Below, piece by piece: positions 1 through 13,800 of a stretch of 64,000 nt of DNA. This stretch comes from Cristatella mucedo. Taxonomy: Eukaryota; Bryozoa; Phylactolaemata; Cristatellidae. Each line of letters begins with the position of its first letter. Position 1 is the first letter of the stretch. The notes under the pieces are model-generated. The model had not been told where the DNA came from and searched no databases. It was given only the letters and a program-made list of their open reading frames with translations. The stretch spans positions 185,001-249,000 of the forward strand of contig WPIO01000025.1 of assembly GCA_009760855.2 (NCBI GenBank), given 5' to 3'. The position numbers were made by a program, and so were the translations under genes.

Positions 1-1079
1 TGCTGTCGATTACGTAGATCGTAAGCTATCCGACCAACGAACGATGCAAACGATACAGCTAAGAACTGCTAGTACTTTCTCACTCACGTCGTAAAAATGT
101 CATCACTTACTGCCAACGGCTATGGCGTCGTCGCATGAGGGCCCTTTCACTATGCGTCCAGCTACAGATTCCCAAACTTAGTCGGTGTGTGCCTGTTGTC
201 ATTTCGAGCTCTACTAGGCAGTGCTACAGCATTAAAGTGCATGTTTCTGCCACGCTTCGCGATTTAGGTATCGCCTGTATAATACGCCTGGATAAGAGAG
301 TAAGAGAGGGGACTGCAAAAGCAAAACTAACGTCTACACCATTTTTACCAACCTCAACACCAGTCACCTGCTAGAAGGACTGCAACTTTTATTAACCACT
401 CGTGCATTTCACCAATTAGAACTGCTGCTAATCCTCTAGCCTAGCAGGAATAAAGCCTACACTAACCTCGGTGACTGCTTATAGCTTATACCACTGGAAT
501 TTCCCTCTTTGCATAATAAACAGTCAGTTATTGGCGGATTGGTCCGTGATGACACTCGTGACATTGTTGTTGCTAAAAAGAAACGGCTGATGTCAAAGCA
601 CTGTTCGGCTAGTACCGATGCTAACCCAGAAGGACTCGCCTTTTTTCGTACTCCACGATTGCTGTAAAGGGGTCGTGGAGTAGCTGAGACAGAGTACCCG
701 TAGTTGCCGGCATATTTCTCAACTCCAAGCCTATCTCGGCTCTTGCTAAACAAGCTTTTGTACCTCTTGCACTCTGTCGAGCTTGCAGTATGTTGCCGAT
801 GGTAATTTGCACTTCACCAGGAAGCGATCCAAGTCCTCATCTCTGCCTATTATGACTTTCCCTCTGTTCTTTGCACTACAAATTACACTCTTCTCATTCT
901 CGGCGAATTAAATATCATATTGGATAACCTGCTATGACCTCATGGTGTTCGAACATGCTTTCACTATCTGACTACGTCTGAATCTATGCATACTCTAAAA
1001 CATCCCATACACATATAAAAAAGCCACAACCTTGAAACTTTCTATGGCAATTCTGCACTATTTAGAACACTTGATCATA
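1..1079. other. No recognisable feature; downstream flank or intron of OPRT gene B/C
   Basis: No open frame here resembles a known protein. I looked on the minus strand for the next expected OPRT exon (the one carrying the KEAK loop and the EDVVTSG PRPP-binding motif) and for decarboxylase motifs, and found neither. The gene B/C intron that starts at 2,874 therefore probably extends beyond the left edge. Confidence 0.4.
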
Positions 1080-2520
1080 CTGAAGGTTTCATTCTTCCTA
1101 GAAAGCGTTTAGCTTTCATCCAACATTATTTGTAAGTCCATAAACATTACCATTCTTGTCATTGATTCAGTCTTCAGCAAACATGAATCATCTGCCCTTC
1201 AAACTAACCCTTCTACTGACCTTCACTCCTTGATGTCAAGCTAAAACTTGATGCTAGCCAACATCCTTAATGTGTTTCCACCTCTGACAAAGCACAGGTT
1301 CATACAAGCCTGAGACACCATTTGATTTGAGGCTGACATAAAAAGAGCAAAGAACACTGAATACGGACTTAAGGGAGCCAAAAAAGTCGGGGCTGCCCAC
1401 GTCTTGGCCTATGAAGAGAACTGTGGGTCAAAACAATCAGTTTTAGCTCACGCAAAGGCCAAATTGTATTAAGAAGTAGCAGAATCACAGATCAAAACCC
1501 AAAACTGAAAAGAGCAATTGTCAGGCCACTCATTCAAAAACCTACCGTAGATCAATATCACCCATGTTCATTTTTCTAGTCTCCCATTAGCCATTCCTAT
1601 CAGAGACACTTACACAAGTAATAACCCAGCAACTAAATGATTACATCAATCCATTATATCTTGATTTAAAAGTTCAAATTGGGATTTAGAGCTAGCAACT
1701 CCATAGAAACTGCTCTGTTTCAGGTTTACAATGATCTTCTGAACAACGATGATCAATCAAAACTCGTAGACGAGTTGCCATTGTTGCACATTCCTCCATC
1801 AATTTTAAACCGTTTGAAGTCCCCTCGAAACAGTCCTTTGAATCTCTTGTTTTGAGTCCCTCCGACAACAAGCTGCCAATGTTGGTAGTAATTGTGATAT
1901 TCCAGGCTTTGCAAGAACTCAATCTTTTCTTGTTCTGAGTGATTTTAACATCTATTTTAACGACTCAACTGATGCTCAAAGTGCCGAATGTCTTGCAACT
2001 CTATAAACTAATTATCTCTTGTGGTTTATGTACATGACCCCACTCACAAGGGTCATATAATCGATCAAATATTCTCCCACAATTGTACGCTATCGTCCTC
2101 TATTTATTACCACATTCTGCTCATCTGACCACATTCGATTTCCATCCAATCTGCAGTGTGCCCTCCTCCCACATCCAGAAATCTGTGAGCCGTGAAACCT
2201 TAAGACCCTTGGTGTTGATGTTGTCCACATTAAAGTCTTCTTTGCCCCTACTACTCAATCCCCCTTCCGACGGGTCGTCAGTGGTAGGATGTGCTACAAC
2301 ATGACACTAGCCGACATTCTTGGGAAGAGTTTCCATCTCCAACTAGGCACACTGTGCTGGTAGGAGAGTTCTGAACACACTGACACCTTGCTGGCACACC
2401 CAGATGCTCCGGGCGGGATGCCGGGCTCCACTGCGTTTAGACGAGGATAAGTGCCCAACGTGTAAATTACCTTAACTTCGACGATGAAGAGGGAAATTCT
2501 CCTGAAAAACTTCAACGGAA
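1080..2520 (+). mobile_element. Decayed LINE-1 fragments (endonuclease region)
   Basis: Around 1,800-2,000 the plus strand encodes a PSKQSFESL stretch and then SDFNIYFND, the end of a LINE-type endonuclease (usual form GDFNIH). Near 2,050 a degraded 'THTRGHIIDQIFS' follows, matching the usual TH..GHILDLV. The same PSKQSFES motif recurs in the minus-strand copy near 33.9 kb. Frames are broken by stops. The segment at 1,330-1,690 looks like the linker between endonuclease and reverse transcriptase, so it is probably a separate fragment. Boundaries are approximate. Confidence 0.6.
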
Positions 2521-2874
2521 TAAGCTAAACGTCCATCCCACCACACCAAGCACTCCATCACGCAGGACCGTCCAACGCTCCCAGCCCAGGGGTAAGGTGC
2601 TTGCGCATCACCGCCCAGGTCGAGGGGTTTAGAATCCTGTGGCAGGCAACTCTTTTGTCCCCCACTGCAAGCTGGAGTGACAGCAGCTAGAGCTCTTCCG
2701 TCTACTACATAATACGGCTGTTAGATAAGCTATCCTACATGTCTTTAATTTTTAACAGCTGCGAGTACTCAGATGTTTGCCTGCGGCCTCAATGAGAGCA
2801 CCCCCTGGTAAAACCGACTGGGAGCAAAGCAGAGTAGTGCAGACAAGAGGCAGCAGATTGCCAGTATGCTTTAC

Positions 2875-2976
2875 CGTTGCCAGGTGAAGAGCAGCCATCG
2901 GCACACCGCAGATGATGTCGAAGCGTGCACCGCCATCGGTGCTGATCACGTCCCACATGAGCTTGCACACGTCTGA
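2875..2976 (-). CDS. UMPS: Gene B/C exon 6: OPRT domain C, second module exon
   Basis: This exon is 102 bases, 34 residues, phase 0 at both ends, with acceptor TTTGCAG and donor GTAAAG. It encodes [10 protein letters not shown]...[16 protein letters not shown], the counterpart of the [13 protein letters not shown] exon in gene A. The Tyr-Thr pair is Met-Ala here and the Pro before IAT is His. Confidence 0.87.
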
Positions 2977-5900
2977 CTGCAAACCAAACATTCACTGAGA
3001 GAAAACAGTGAAGGCTTACAAACTTGTTGGCCGACATGCCATTCTTCGGTCGGCTCGCCAGCCTCTTTGGCTGCACACTGCAATTACCAGGAGCTCAGGA
3101 TGTGAAATAAGAAGCCGCATATCCATGTATATTGGCGTGACCAGGCCGTTGGAAAGCTTGAACTGGCCAAACTTGAACGATCCGATTTGATACAGGCGCA
3201 AGATGACACTGTCTAGCGGGGACAGGCTGTCATTGCTGGTCGGCGAAACGGTCGGAGGAATGGATGCCACGGCACTACCAGCTGACAGCTGGCTCAGATA
3301 GAGGGCCTCCCCAACCTGGCAGCACTGGACGAAGTCCTGCACAATCAGCAGCTGCTCACTGCTGATCAGGCCGGCAGCATGCAGGTGTCCTGTCAGCTCC
3401 GTGATCGTAAGGATGCTGAAACATCAAGGGAGAGTGGTCGCATGAGGCAAATAAGAAAGCAAAACACCCGAGTGTGCGCTTCTAGGGCATCTGGACCATT
3501 GAGACCTCATGTTTCGACAGCAGCGGGTACCTTAAATTGCAATCATGGTTTAGCCCGTACAGCCACAGATGGTTTAGCACCGTAGCAGCAGCGACTGTGA
3601 AGGTGAGCTAGCTTGAAGCATCGACGTTCCTCCATGTCAGCATGGATTCGATTACAAATGCTCACGGCGCTTCAACACAATTCGGAAATGCGAAAAATCA
3701 CTGGCAAAAACGCTGACACCTGGCCAGTGTTCCCCTTGTTTGCACCATCGATAGAGACGTCAATGGCAAACGATCATCCACAGAGCCTTTGACGTAAGGG
3801 GTGCTCCAAAGATCTGTTGAAGGTCCGCTTCTTCTCACTATTTATTGCCAAGCACAATCTAGGCTTTGATTTTTTAAGCAGACGACATGCAGCAGTACTT
3901 GTGCTTTGATTCTTCCCGGCCTTTCAGGATCTCAATTATCAGCATCTCAAGCTCTTACACCTACCTAACAGCATGCATTGCTGACAGTCGCGCTTGGTTG
4001 GCAGCAAACTTTCTCAAATTGAACAAAAGCAAACTTACTAAAGCAACTGTTACTCAAAAATAAACAGGAAAGACTGAGCCTCGAAATCGGCTCAATCGGC
4101 ATAGCAACCGGTAGCCTTAGCACTCAGTCTAGATTCCTATTGCAAAATAACTTGTCACTAAATGAGCACGAGACCACTACAGTCAAGCCTGCCTACTTTC
4201 AAATTCGTAACCTTGCCAAAATTCGGGCCTGCTTGGCTTGTTCCTGCATTTGCGACATCCCGACTGCACTGGTGTAACTCACTGCTTTCAGGCCTTTCTG
4301 CCTATGCAATCTATGCTTAAAAAATTACTATGCTATTACTATACTAGATATATTATACTACTATGCTTAAAAAATTAATCCAAAACTCGACCATCCCCTC
4401 TTCTGGCTCATGTTGATTACTTGTTTAGCGCCAAACTAATTTCAAGCCTCTAGGAGACCGTGTGTTCAGTCACTATGCTACAAAGCCTGGAACATACGAA
4501 CGACTGAAATCCTGCCATTTGATATGACGATATTAAAAAAGAAACTAAAAACCTAGTTGCTCCATACAGCCTTTGCTCTGCCCGAGAGAATTGTCTTGCA
4601 GTTTGGTCGGGCGCTAGGAAACCGTGCTAGGAAACCGTGCACATTGTGACTATGGCCTAGACCGACTCGGCTTGTATAGCAACTCGTGAAATTTTTTATT
4701 TATTTATTCCTGTGTGCTTGGCTTACCTAAGCACGACATGTACGTGCTACTAACCAGGGGTTCCACTAATCGCGGCTGTAAGTGTCTTGTGAGCTTCAGC
4801 ATACTTGCCTAAGCATGATATTTGAGTGATTTTGCATGCTTGCCTAAGCATATAACCTTGTTTGATATTATCTATTGGTAATTACTTCTCTAACTTCGAG
4901 TTGCAAAACACATGAATAGCGAGTAAGTTTTCTTTTGGTGCAATACATAAGGCTTATCATAATGAAAATAATTATTGTTATTACATTTCATGCACGCACT
5001 CTTAAGGTTGACCAAGGAATTCTCAATCACTTTATAAAACTACTAAACCTGGTAATTTAGGATTTCCTATGTACAAGATTTCCACTTTGCCACTGTTCTG
5101 ATTAAAGCTGCATTTATGTGGTCAGACTATCTAGTATGACTAACTCAACCAACTTCCACTGATGACCATGATGCTTTTTTCATAATCTTGACAGTTGTTC
5201 TGATCTTTATAGTTTGTGAGATGAATATAAACCGTAAACGTGGAAACACAGCTTCAGGATTTTGCCGACACTCGAGGACAAATGGAACGAATGGCCATCA
5301 GTTCTAACAAATGCAACACACATGGACTTTGAAGTCTGACCGAGCATCAACTTGGAGAAGTGGATTGAAGCAGCGAAGATCATGCAGGTGAGCTGTACTA
5401 CTGCAGCTTTAGCACGCAGACCCCAAACGGCTTGCATTTCAATCACGCTGCCAGAGAGACACTTGCCGTGACCTGGAACCATGTCAGCCAGTTTGCTTCT
5501 TGAAAACCAGGTGTAGTGACACCTGCATTGACTAGTGCTACCAAACAACCATGCAAGAAGAGAGTCGAGGTGCTAACACATTGCAATACGTCGGCGTTGC
5601 ATTCGGATCAAACCCAATGATGAGGTCTCCTACATATCAATGCAATACAAAAAAAGGACCTGGCGAAACTGCAGACTTAAAACCACCGGGTCACAAACAA
5701 AAAGGGTCCTAAACAAGTCGCACGGCCATCGTCAAATATTGTTCAGCAGGTCTTGACCCTTGAATCCTCGGCAGTCGGCAGAGATAGGACAGGTTACATT
5801 GTCATTGCACGCACCTTAACACTGCACCAGGCAACCGTGACACTGGTCAGCACAAACACGCTGTCCGACAGCCGTCAAAAACGGGCCAAGACAAATGAGC

Positions 5901-7732
5901 ACAGGGCATAGGATGCCACATGCTTAGGGGTGAATCCATGCAGGCAGTGGCCATGCCGGCCCTTGGCCACACTATGTCGACTGCTCACGATACAGTACCA
6001 TACATCGCAGGTAAAATTCCAACAATGGAAGATGACTACCGCACAAAGAGCAGACCTACTCCCCCCTCCTAGCTGCCTACAACCAAGAAAAGCAACCATC
6101 GACTGGGTAACCAAGGTCAACATTTGACCTTGACCTTTGGAGACCTTTGCATCATATCCGATGCATCATAAGTGGCCCAACATCCTGACATCCTAATAAC
6201 TCCTGGGGTGACGACATTCGAAGCCAACTAATAACTAAAACTAAAGACCTACTGCTACTTGCAGGAGTCTGTTTGACTCGCCCTTTATATGCTACAATTG
6301 TGCATGCATGTTATTATCATTATTCAGTTAAAATGCTTCCTTTTTGGCCTATTTATTTTGACCTTTACAGAGACCTGATTCTCTATGTGTGATAAAAAGT
6401 AATGCTTTATCATTATCACTAAAAAAAATATTCATAATTCCATTATCAGACCAGCCCCTAAACAATTCGAGAACTGCACGGATTCTATATAAATACTAGT
6501 TGATTTAACAGCCTCCTCTTTTGTATAGCAAAGAAGAGCCTTGACGGCTATCACCAGCGATTGCAGCGACAATAAAGGATCGCCCACCACAGGATTCCAA
6601 CCCACGGCCTCGGGACCGAGGTCGTGAAAAGCAACCACCTTACCTAGTGAGCCATCACGGCTAGCAGTGTTGCATACGTGCACTACTGCCGTGCAATGGG
6701 AGGCAGCTACAGATTACGACTGGTTATATTTAAATGGCTCCAAACGGCTTGCACCAACTGACTGAGCACACATTTTGGTAAAACATCCAGGCACCAAGTT
6801 CGGACTGCTCCACCCTGCCCTACTCCAGGCCCCCTTACAAGCTGCACAGCCGATACAATTAAAAAAAAACTATAATTCATTTGTATAGCACCCAAAGAGA
6901 ACTCAAATCTCTATTCAGGGCTTTCACATATGCCACGGGGCTTGAGCACACGACCTCGGCAAGACCTTGATCGAGGTGAGCACCTTAACCACGGGGTCAA
7001 AAAAGCTTGGCATCTGCAGCAACCGCTGGCTACCCAATTGCTGCTTGTCAGCTGAGAGAACAATCCTCTCGAGGACATAATAATAATAATAATAATGCAC
7101 TTGATAAAGTGACCTCAGATAACTCAAATATCTCTCTAGGCGCTTTACATTTGCTGCAAAGGGAAACGCGATTTAATAGTGAGTAATATCATGCTTGATA
7201 AACAACATGAATAACATGGTTAGGGGTGACATGCACAGGGTCAGCATGCAAATGTCGTTAGTGGCAGCATGCACAGTGTCAGCACGCATAAGCACACGAA
7301 GGACGAATCACAGGGACCCACTAAATGCTGTCCTAAATAGGTGGAGTTTTAAGTTCTTTTTAAATGTGGTCAAGTCAGGGGATGTTCTGATGCAAGTCGG
7401 GAGTGAGTTCCACACTTTAGGAGCATATGAACTAAATGCACGGTCTCCAAAGGATTTGAGGTTTGTACGAGGTATTGGTAAACTGTTTGATTCCGAAAAG
7501 CAGGTGGTATGATGCTTGGCCTGCTGGGGGAGTAGATCTAAGAGATATGCTGGAGCCAAAGAATGAAGTGACCTAAAAGTGAAGGACAAAACCTTGAAGT
7601 CGACATGCAGACATACCCGAGAAAACATCCATCTCGTTGTGGCAGACAGAGGATACTTTCCTCCTGCCAATTGGGCTAAGCCGATGTATCTCTCTCTCTC
7701 TCTCTCTGCCTGCCGCTCGGCCTGATCTCGGA

Positions 7733-7804
<72 letters not shown>

Positions 7805-10742
7805 CCGTACGATGGCAGAATTCTTTCAGATTGGCAAAATACAATTAGCAAATGACGGAAGTGAGGTGCAGCATCCATCAACACGGGCACACAGGCGACC
7901 TGGGGGGAGATGGGAAGAACTCGGGGCAGGTGACTCGACAGGAAGCATGACACAACACCAACTCATGGCTGCCAAACATCGACAAGGGTGCTTTTCCTGG
8001 GGGTGGATGCCAAACCCATGGGACATGACCTTGACATGACCTTGGTGTCCTGACTGCAGGGACAGCCTGCCGGAAGGGAAGCACATCGGTTGAGGCAACT
8101 ACCACTGATGCTAAAGCAAATGCATTACAAGGAGAGGACGGAGCAGAAAATAGACCACATGCAAGTCATGTTGCGCTTTACCAGCACGCCAACCTAAGGC
8201 AACCTACTTGGGTTAATAACAAACAAAAAAGTCTAAGAAAACACAACATAAACTTTACACAAGAAAAGGAAGGCTTGCAAGCACACTCAACAACGAGCAG
8301 CTGATTGAACTGCAGGCCAGCCAAAACCGGCCACAACTGGGCTCCGGATGATGGGTACGTCTCGTCAGCGGGAGTCCATGCAAATTTTAGTGCATTATTA
8401 GAATTAGGAACTGGGAACTCAACAATCTGAGGCTTTTGCACTAACTGGCAATAGAAAGACAAGCGAGCACTGCAGACGATAAAGGCGACCTGGAACCAGT
8501 CTCACCTAGCCGGCTGGCACTTCGAGTGGCCAAATCTCGTCACTGCAAGCCATGAGAGCAAGCGCATGCATCGACTGCAGCTTATGCGAATGCAGTCCAT
8601 TCCTCGTCAGCACATGTGCGTGCGCCTGGGGCTGTGCTACCAATTTGGCTATTTCGAACAGCCACCACTCGTCCTGCTTCGGACGGGTTATCAAGCATTG
8701 TGGCTGAATGATAAAACAACTAAAGACTTTTGCCAGTTCCCTGACACCGGCATGACAACAATCAAAGCACATGCCACTCGAAGCAGCAGCTATCAGCAGA
8801 TGGCGCTTCAATACACGACGCCTGCCATGCGACGACGAACGGTGACACGAGGTGAACCACTCGAAGGCACGGCAACCACACAGAACAGTCACGGCCAACC
8901 ACACAGAATAGGCATGGAAGCGCGGCACGGTCATAGGCAGACAAACCGACATGGCCAGCCAGCCAGCCACGACCTTAGATCGGTGAGACTCAAGACTAAG
9001 ACGTAGGAAAAGGGCTGACCCAGCAGCTGGACTAACCTGTGGAAAGTCACGTTGGTGCAGTGCTTGATGGCCATGGCACCGCCCTGCTCCCGGTCGACAA
9101 ATGAGACTGCATCAGTGACGGTCACGCCGGCTTTTTGCAGGCACTAAAGAGATAAATAGGTGCAACCATCATACACATGCGCGCACACACGTACGTGAGA
9201 GCCAGACTGGGAGGAAAGTGGCGCTGCAGACAAGCAAAAAGCCGGGAAGCAGCGGGTTGTGCCACGACGCACGCTGGCTGCTGGTTTACAAGCACAGTTG
9301 TGGCATCATGCCGACTGCCGAATGAGAAGGCTGCCCCAGCATTCGGCGACTGGACGATGGCGGTGATAGAAAGTAGAAAGACGAAGTAATAGGAACTGAG
9401 CAGCAGCCGAGACCAAATGCATGGCGCCGAAGTAGCGCGAACGAGGAGAGACCTGATGGGTCGCCGCTCGAGGATGGCAGCGGTGTGGGGAGTGGAAGGG
9501 TGGTGGAAGGGCTGAGGCACCGACGCATGCAACACACTTCCGGCTACCTGCACCGTCTCGACGACGCTGGCTCCGCTAGTGACCACATCTTCGATGACGA
9601 GGCACTTGTCCCCAGGCTGGTATTTTCCATAAACTTGGTCCTTCGGCTCGTAGCTTTTGGCCTCTTTGTGACGGACGAGCATGGGCTTATCGTGCTGCAG
9701 TGACACCCACTAGAAATGGCAAAGGCACGCCAGGCAGTCAAAATGGCTGCTGACTAGCGTAGCAGCTGGAGGAGGTATACTGACTGACAGCAGCTCAAAC
9801 GACAAGGACCAACTGCACTATTTCTCACAACCGTTCGGCAGCCGATCAGGGAGCTTCGCTGGCGGACTCAGGCACACCCACAGCCCGTCTTCGGCAGCTA
9901 GTCGGTCTACTTGATTTTAAAAGAAAACCGTGCACACGACAAGTGAATCAGGCTACAACACAACTCAAGCTCATCCCCGACCACCCACGCTACCCAGCTC
10001 ACCATTGAACCTGAATTCTTCCAAACACTCTCCTTGACATGACCTGCCGATGTAGCTCGAGACACTGCCCCACACTCAGCTAGACTAAATCAATCGCTCG
10101 ATCCACGAATCGACCAAGATCTCCCAAGCAAGCTCGCAGCAAAGACCCGCGATGAGCCTACCAGAGAGCGATGGCACAATGAGCCTGCTGCCAAGCAGTA
10201 ATGGGTGCCAAGCTGAGGCCAGTCAAGAAAAAAATATCAAGCCGATTCGTGAACACGGCTTTGTAATAGTGGCACTCTTTGAGCCACCCTCAAGCAGTTT
10301 AGGCTCAAACGGTGTTCTAGTCTGCTCTACAAGGTCAGGTTGGAGCCAAATCATGGACCCTAAACCCCCCCCCCGACCAATGCCTACCATTCAGCTGCTA
10401 GCTCTCTTATATGATAGGTTTTACAGAGCACCTGGCCCTCTGCCATTCGGTGTGGCATGAATTGGAAATATGGAAATAACATCTGCAGTAACATACCCGT
10501 CATACATCACCAAATTCTTCGAAAAATTGAAGATAAGCTAACGCTGACCGTCCGCTTAGCAATCGACAACGCAGTTTCCAGTTGACATAGTGAGCCACAC
10601 CCCTCACACAGCATGCAAATAATGGCCATGTGCATGCATGGATGGCCGTAAATACGGCCTAAGTTGATATCCGAAGTTGTTGATGCACACTATAGGCACC
10701 GAAAGCAAACGCCTTTACCAATGTCTAATGCTAGGTTAGAGC

Positions 10743-10825
<83 letters not shown>

Positions 10826-13800
10826 AGCTACCTTATATCGAGTAAATAAAGCAACTCACTCAGCCTAAGCACTATGGCATGCACCCAATAACTATAACGT
10901 GGATTACAGAAGTAGAAAGAAAAATAAGGACCAGTTGAGAGATTCGTCGTAGGCGATGAATCTTAGCTCAAAGGTAAGACGATTGCACCTCACGACCCAG
11001 GACATTCGATCAGGTACTAAGCATGCAGTTCTTCATAGCCCAGTGCCATTGCAGCTCATTAAAATGGTATGCAAACAACATTTATAGATAGTACAGCTAC
11101 ACGAAGATTGCACGGCAGCCACTGAACTCACTGTAGCAATCGGAAGAGCAGTGTACGGGTCACCACAAACTAGGTTGAAGTCACATCCTTTCACTCTGTC
11201 CCACAGATGTTCAGCAACGGTCTCCTAAATCAGATCAATCAAAATCAAAACAGTAGTCATGCTTGCAGAGTTGCAGCTGTGATTATTACATATTCTTAGA
11301 ATGAAAGATAGGCCTCATAGCCAAATCACCAGCCTCATTCAAATGCATGGCACAGCATTTCAGGCGGATAGCCACATAGCATGACCCGCCATCTAACTTT
11401 TGTCTGTCACCCAAATATGGTGAGCAAACTGCAGCAAAGAGGATCTGAAAAGCAAGGAAATACTTACAAGGTACTAAAATGCACGAGTGAACAGCTACCT
11501 GATTGCTCTGAGATCTCTTACGCCTTCGGCCTCACTGATTGTGTCAAAAATTTAGGCAAAGAGAAATACACAAGCCCAGAAAACTACTGCATTGAAGGAT
11601 CGACGACTTGGGCTAGGCCATACCCAACTGCAGAAAACTCAAGTTCCAATGTAATAAAATTGGAGCAACTAGGCCAATCAATTCATCCTACAGGTCAGAG
11701 CTTGTGGGGATTATATTTGCTCCTGCATCCATTTGTTAACCGGCTAGTTGCCACAAATATGCCCTGATGCTATCATCTTCCAGCAGGATGATCAAAATTA
11801 GAGTAATAAGTTATCTCAAAACAGCGAGTAACCTAGAAAGCAAATTTCAGTGAGGCTTTAGTACTAATCTTTCCATACAGGCAGTTCTGCTGCAGGGTGT
11901 ACAATGACCTTCTCAGGATTGCAGAATGGGTAGAGTCTCCCAGTTTGCTTTGCTTAAGCTTTTGATATAGCTGATCACCAAGTCCTTCTCGAGCACCTCT
12001 CATCATCTCGCCTGGGTATCACTAGTACATCATTACAATGGTTTAGGTCTTAGGTCTGAGTTAGTTCTTTAGAAAGCTGATATCGATGGACTACATTCAG
12101 TCAATCCAAGAGCCTCTAAAGTAAGGGATATTCCAGGCCTCTGTGCTTGGTCCACTTCTTTTCCCAATCATTGCTCTCCCTCTTGTTGCTGTAATAGCCG
12201 ACCATAATCTAGGCTTTTATTTCAATGCAAATGACACATAGCTGTACCTCTGCTTCGATCCTTCCCTGCCTTTAACATGACTAACTCTCTCTGCTCCAGT
12301 CCTGTATATACTGCTGACATTCACACTTGGATGCCAGTAAACTTTCTCAATTTGAATTACGACAAAACTTATTGCTAGTTATGGACAAAGCTAGTGTGAC
12401 TCACAAATTGCTGACACTATGAATGTGTTATACCTGCAAATCTCATGAAACATCTGTCTGTCTGTAACTCCACAAAGACTACGTGAGTTTTGCATAGAGC
12501 ACTCACAGCCTAAACGGCTTCGGTAAGTATTCAGTAGCCAACAGACTTCACCTCACGCAACAAAGAGAAAGTGAGAAGCATAGATAAGACAGGAGAGTAG
12601 TTGAGGTAGTTGAGGTAGTGAGTAACATGGAAGTAGCAGCTTAGGACGGCTGGAAAGAATATCTGCTAAAGTCTGGCTGTCCTGTTCCACGGCGACTTTT
12701 CCCTAAACAACCACATCAACTCTACAGTTATGTCCAATTATATTAAGCTAAGTAACATTCGAAAAATTCGAGTGTGCAGACAGTCATACCACATGCAAGT
12801 TGGTGCATGCATTTGCGACATCGCGCCTTAACTATTGTAACTCAGAACTCGCAGGTCTTTCAAACTATGCAATACGGGGTAGGTACAAAACTCTGCAGCC
12901 AGAATTGTCTGTAGTGAAGAAACTACATTAGACCACTTCTCACAGACCTGCACTCACTACCCTCAAGAAGTGTATTGACATTTTTTAAGGTTTTGTGACT
13001 CACTTTCAGGTCTCTGCATTCGCTTAATCCAGAGAACCCATCAGCTACTACGCTATCGGGTTAGACATCGTACCACCGGCTCTCCAGACTCAAATCGTGT
13101 AGCTGGCCCTCGAACCAACCAACCTCAATTCCTTAGGAGCTCTTGCTTTCAGTTCCCACTCTAACAAGGATTAGAACTCACTCCGGCGGATGTCACGACA
13201 TTCCATGACGACGATATAGAGACAGTAGCTAAAGACCTCGCGATTCCTTACAGAATTTGCCGGGTTCGTACGAAGTGCTCTTGCATGTGCTTATTCATAA
13301 TGAAGCTAGCCATGCCATCAGTAGCCATATTGACAAGCTACTTTTACAGCATATATAAAATATCTAGCCTCGACCAGGGTCAGACTGAAATCGTGGGCTC
13401 GAGCCCCGAGGCATATGCGAAGCGCCTGAATAGAGATTAAATTCTCTTAGGGCGCAATAGAAATACAACTGATTATATTTAGACAGAGATTAAGTTGTCC
13501 GTTGGTGCTATACAAACATTTTACTATTATATTACGCACCGTATCACCAATGCAAAAGCAAGCATCACACTTAAGCAAGCATGCAAAATCAAACATAAAA
13601 GATACTCGTGGCTATCGCTTAGTAATACCTCTGCGCCGTAGCCTTAACAGAATTTGCACCGGTGCGAACACGCGGGGCACATACGACGAAAAGAAAAACA
13701 AAGTTCGCCGCAGCTTGCAAGGGCAAGCTGAGCTGAACGGTCGTCGCATTAATTTAAAGAAGCTGGAATCGAGCTATAGAATTAAGATGCATATGAGCTC

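Noticed and set aside
1-2874. Third exon of OPRT domain C
   Set aside because: No KEAK loop or EDVVTSG motif found on the minus strand; it probably lies beyond the left edge.
5207-5548. 113-codon minus-strand frame as an extra exon of gene B/C
   Set aside because: It does not match any OPRT or decarboxylase segment, and the neighbouring exons already join in the correct phase without it.
7573-7953. Arg-Glu and Ser-Leu rich frames on both strands
   Set aside because: Produced by the (CT)n tracts and adjoining LINE sequence.
9122-9706. Reading OPRT exon 3 of gene B through into the following 400 bases
   Set aside because: The donor after ETVQ and the matching exon in gene A show the OPRT part ends there; the remaining frame is intron.
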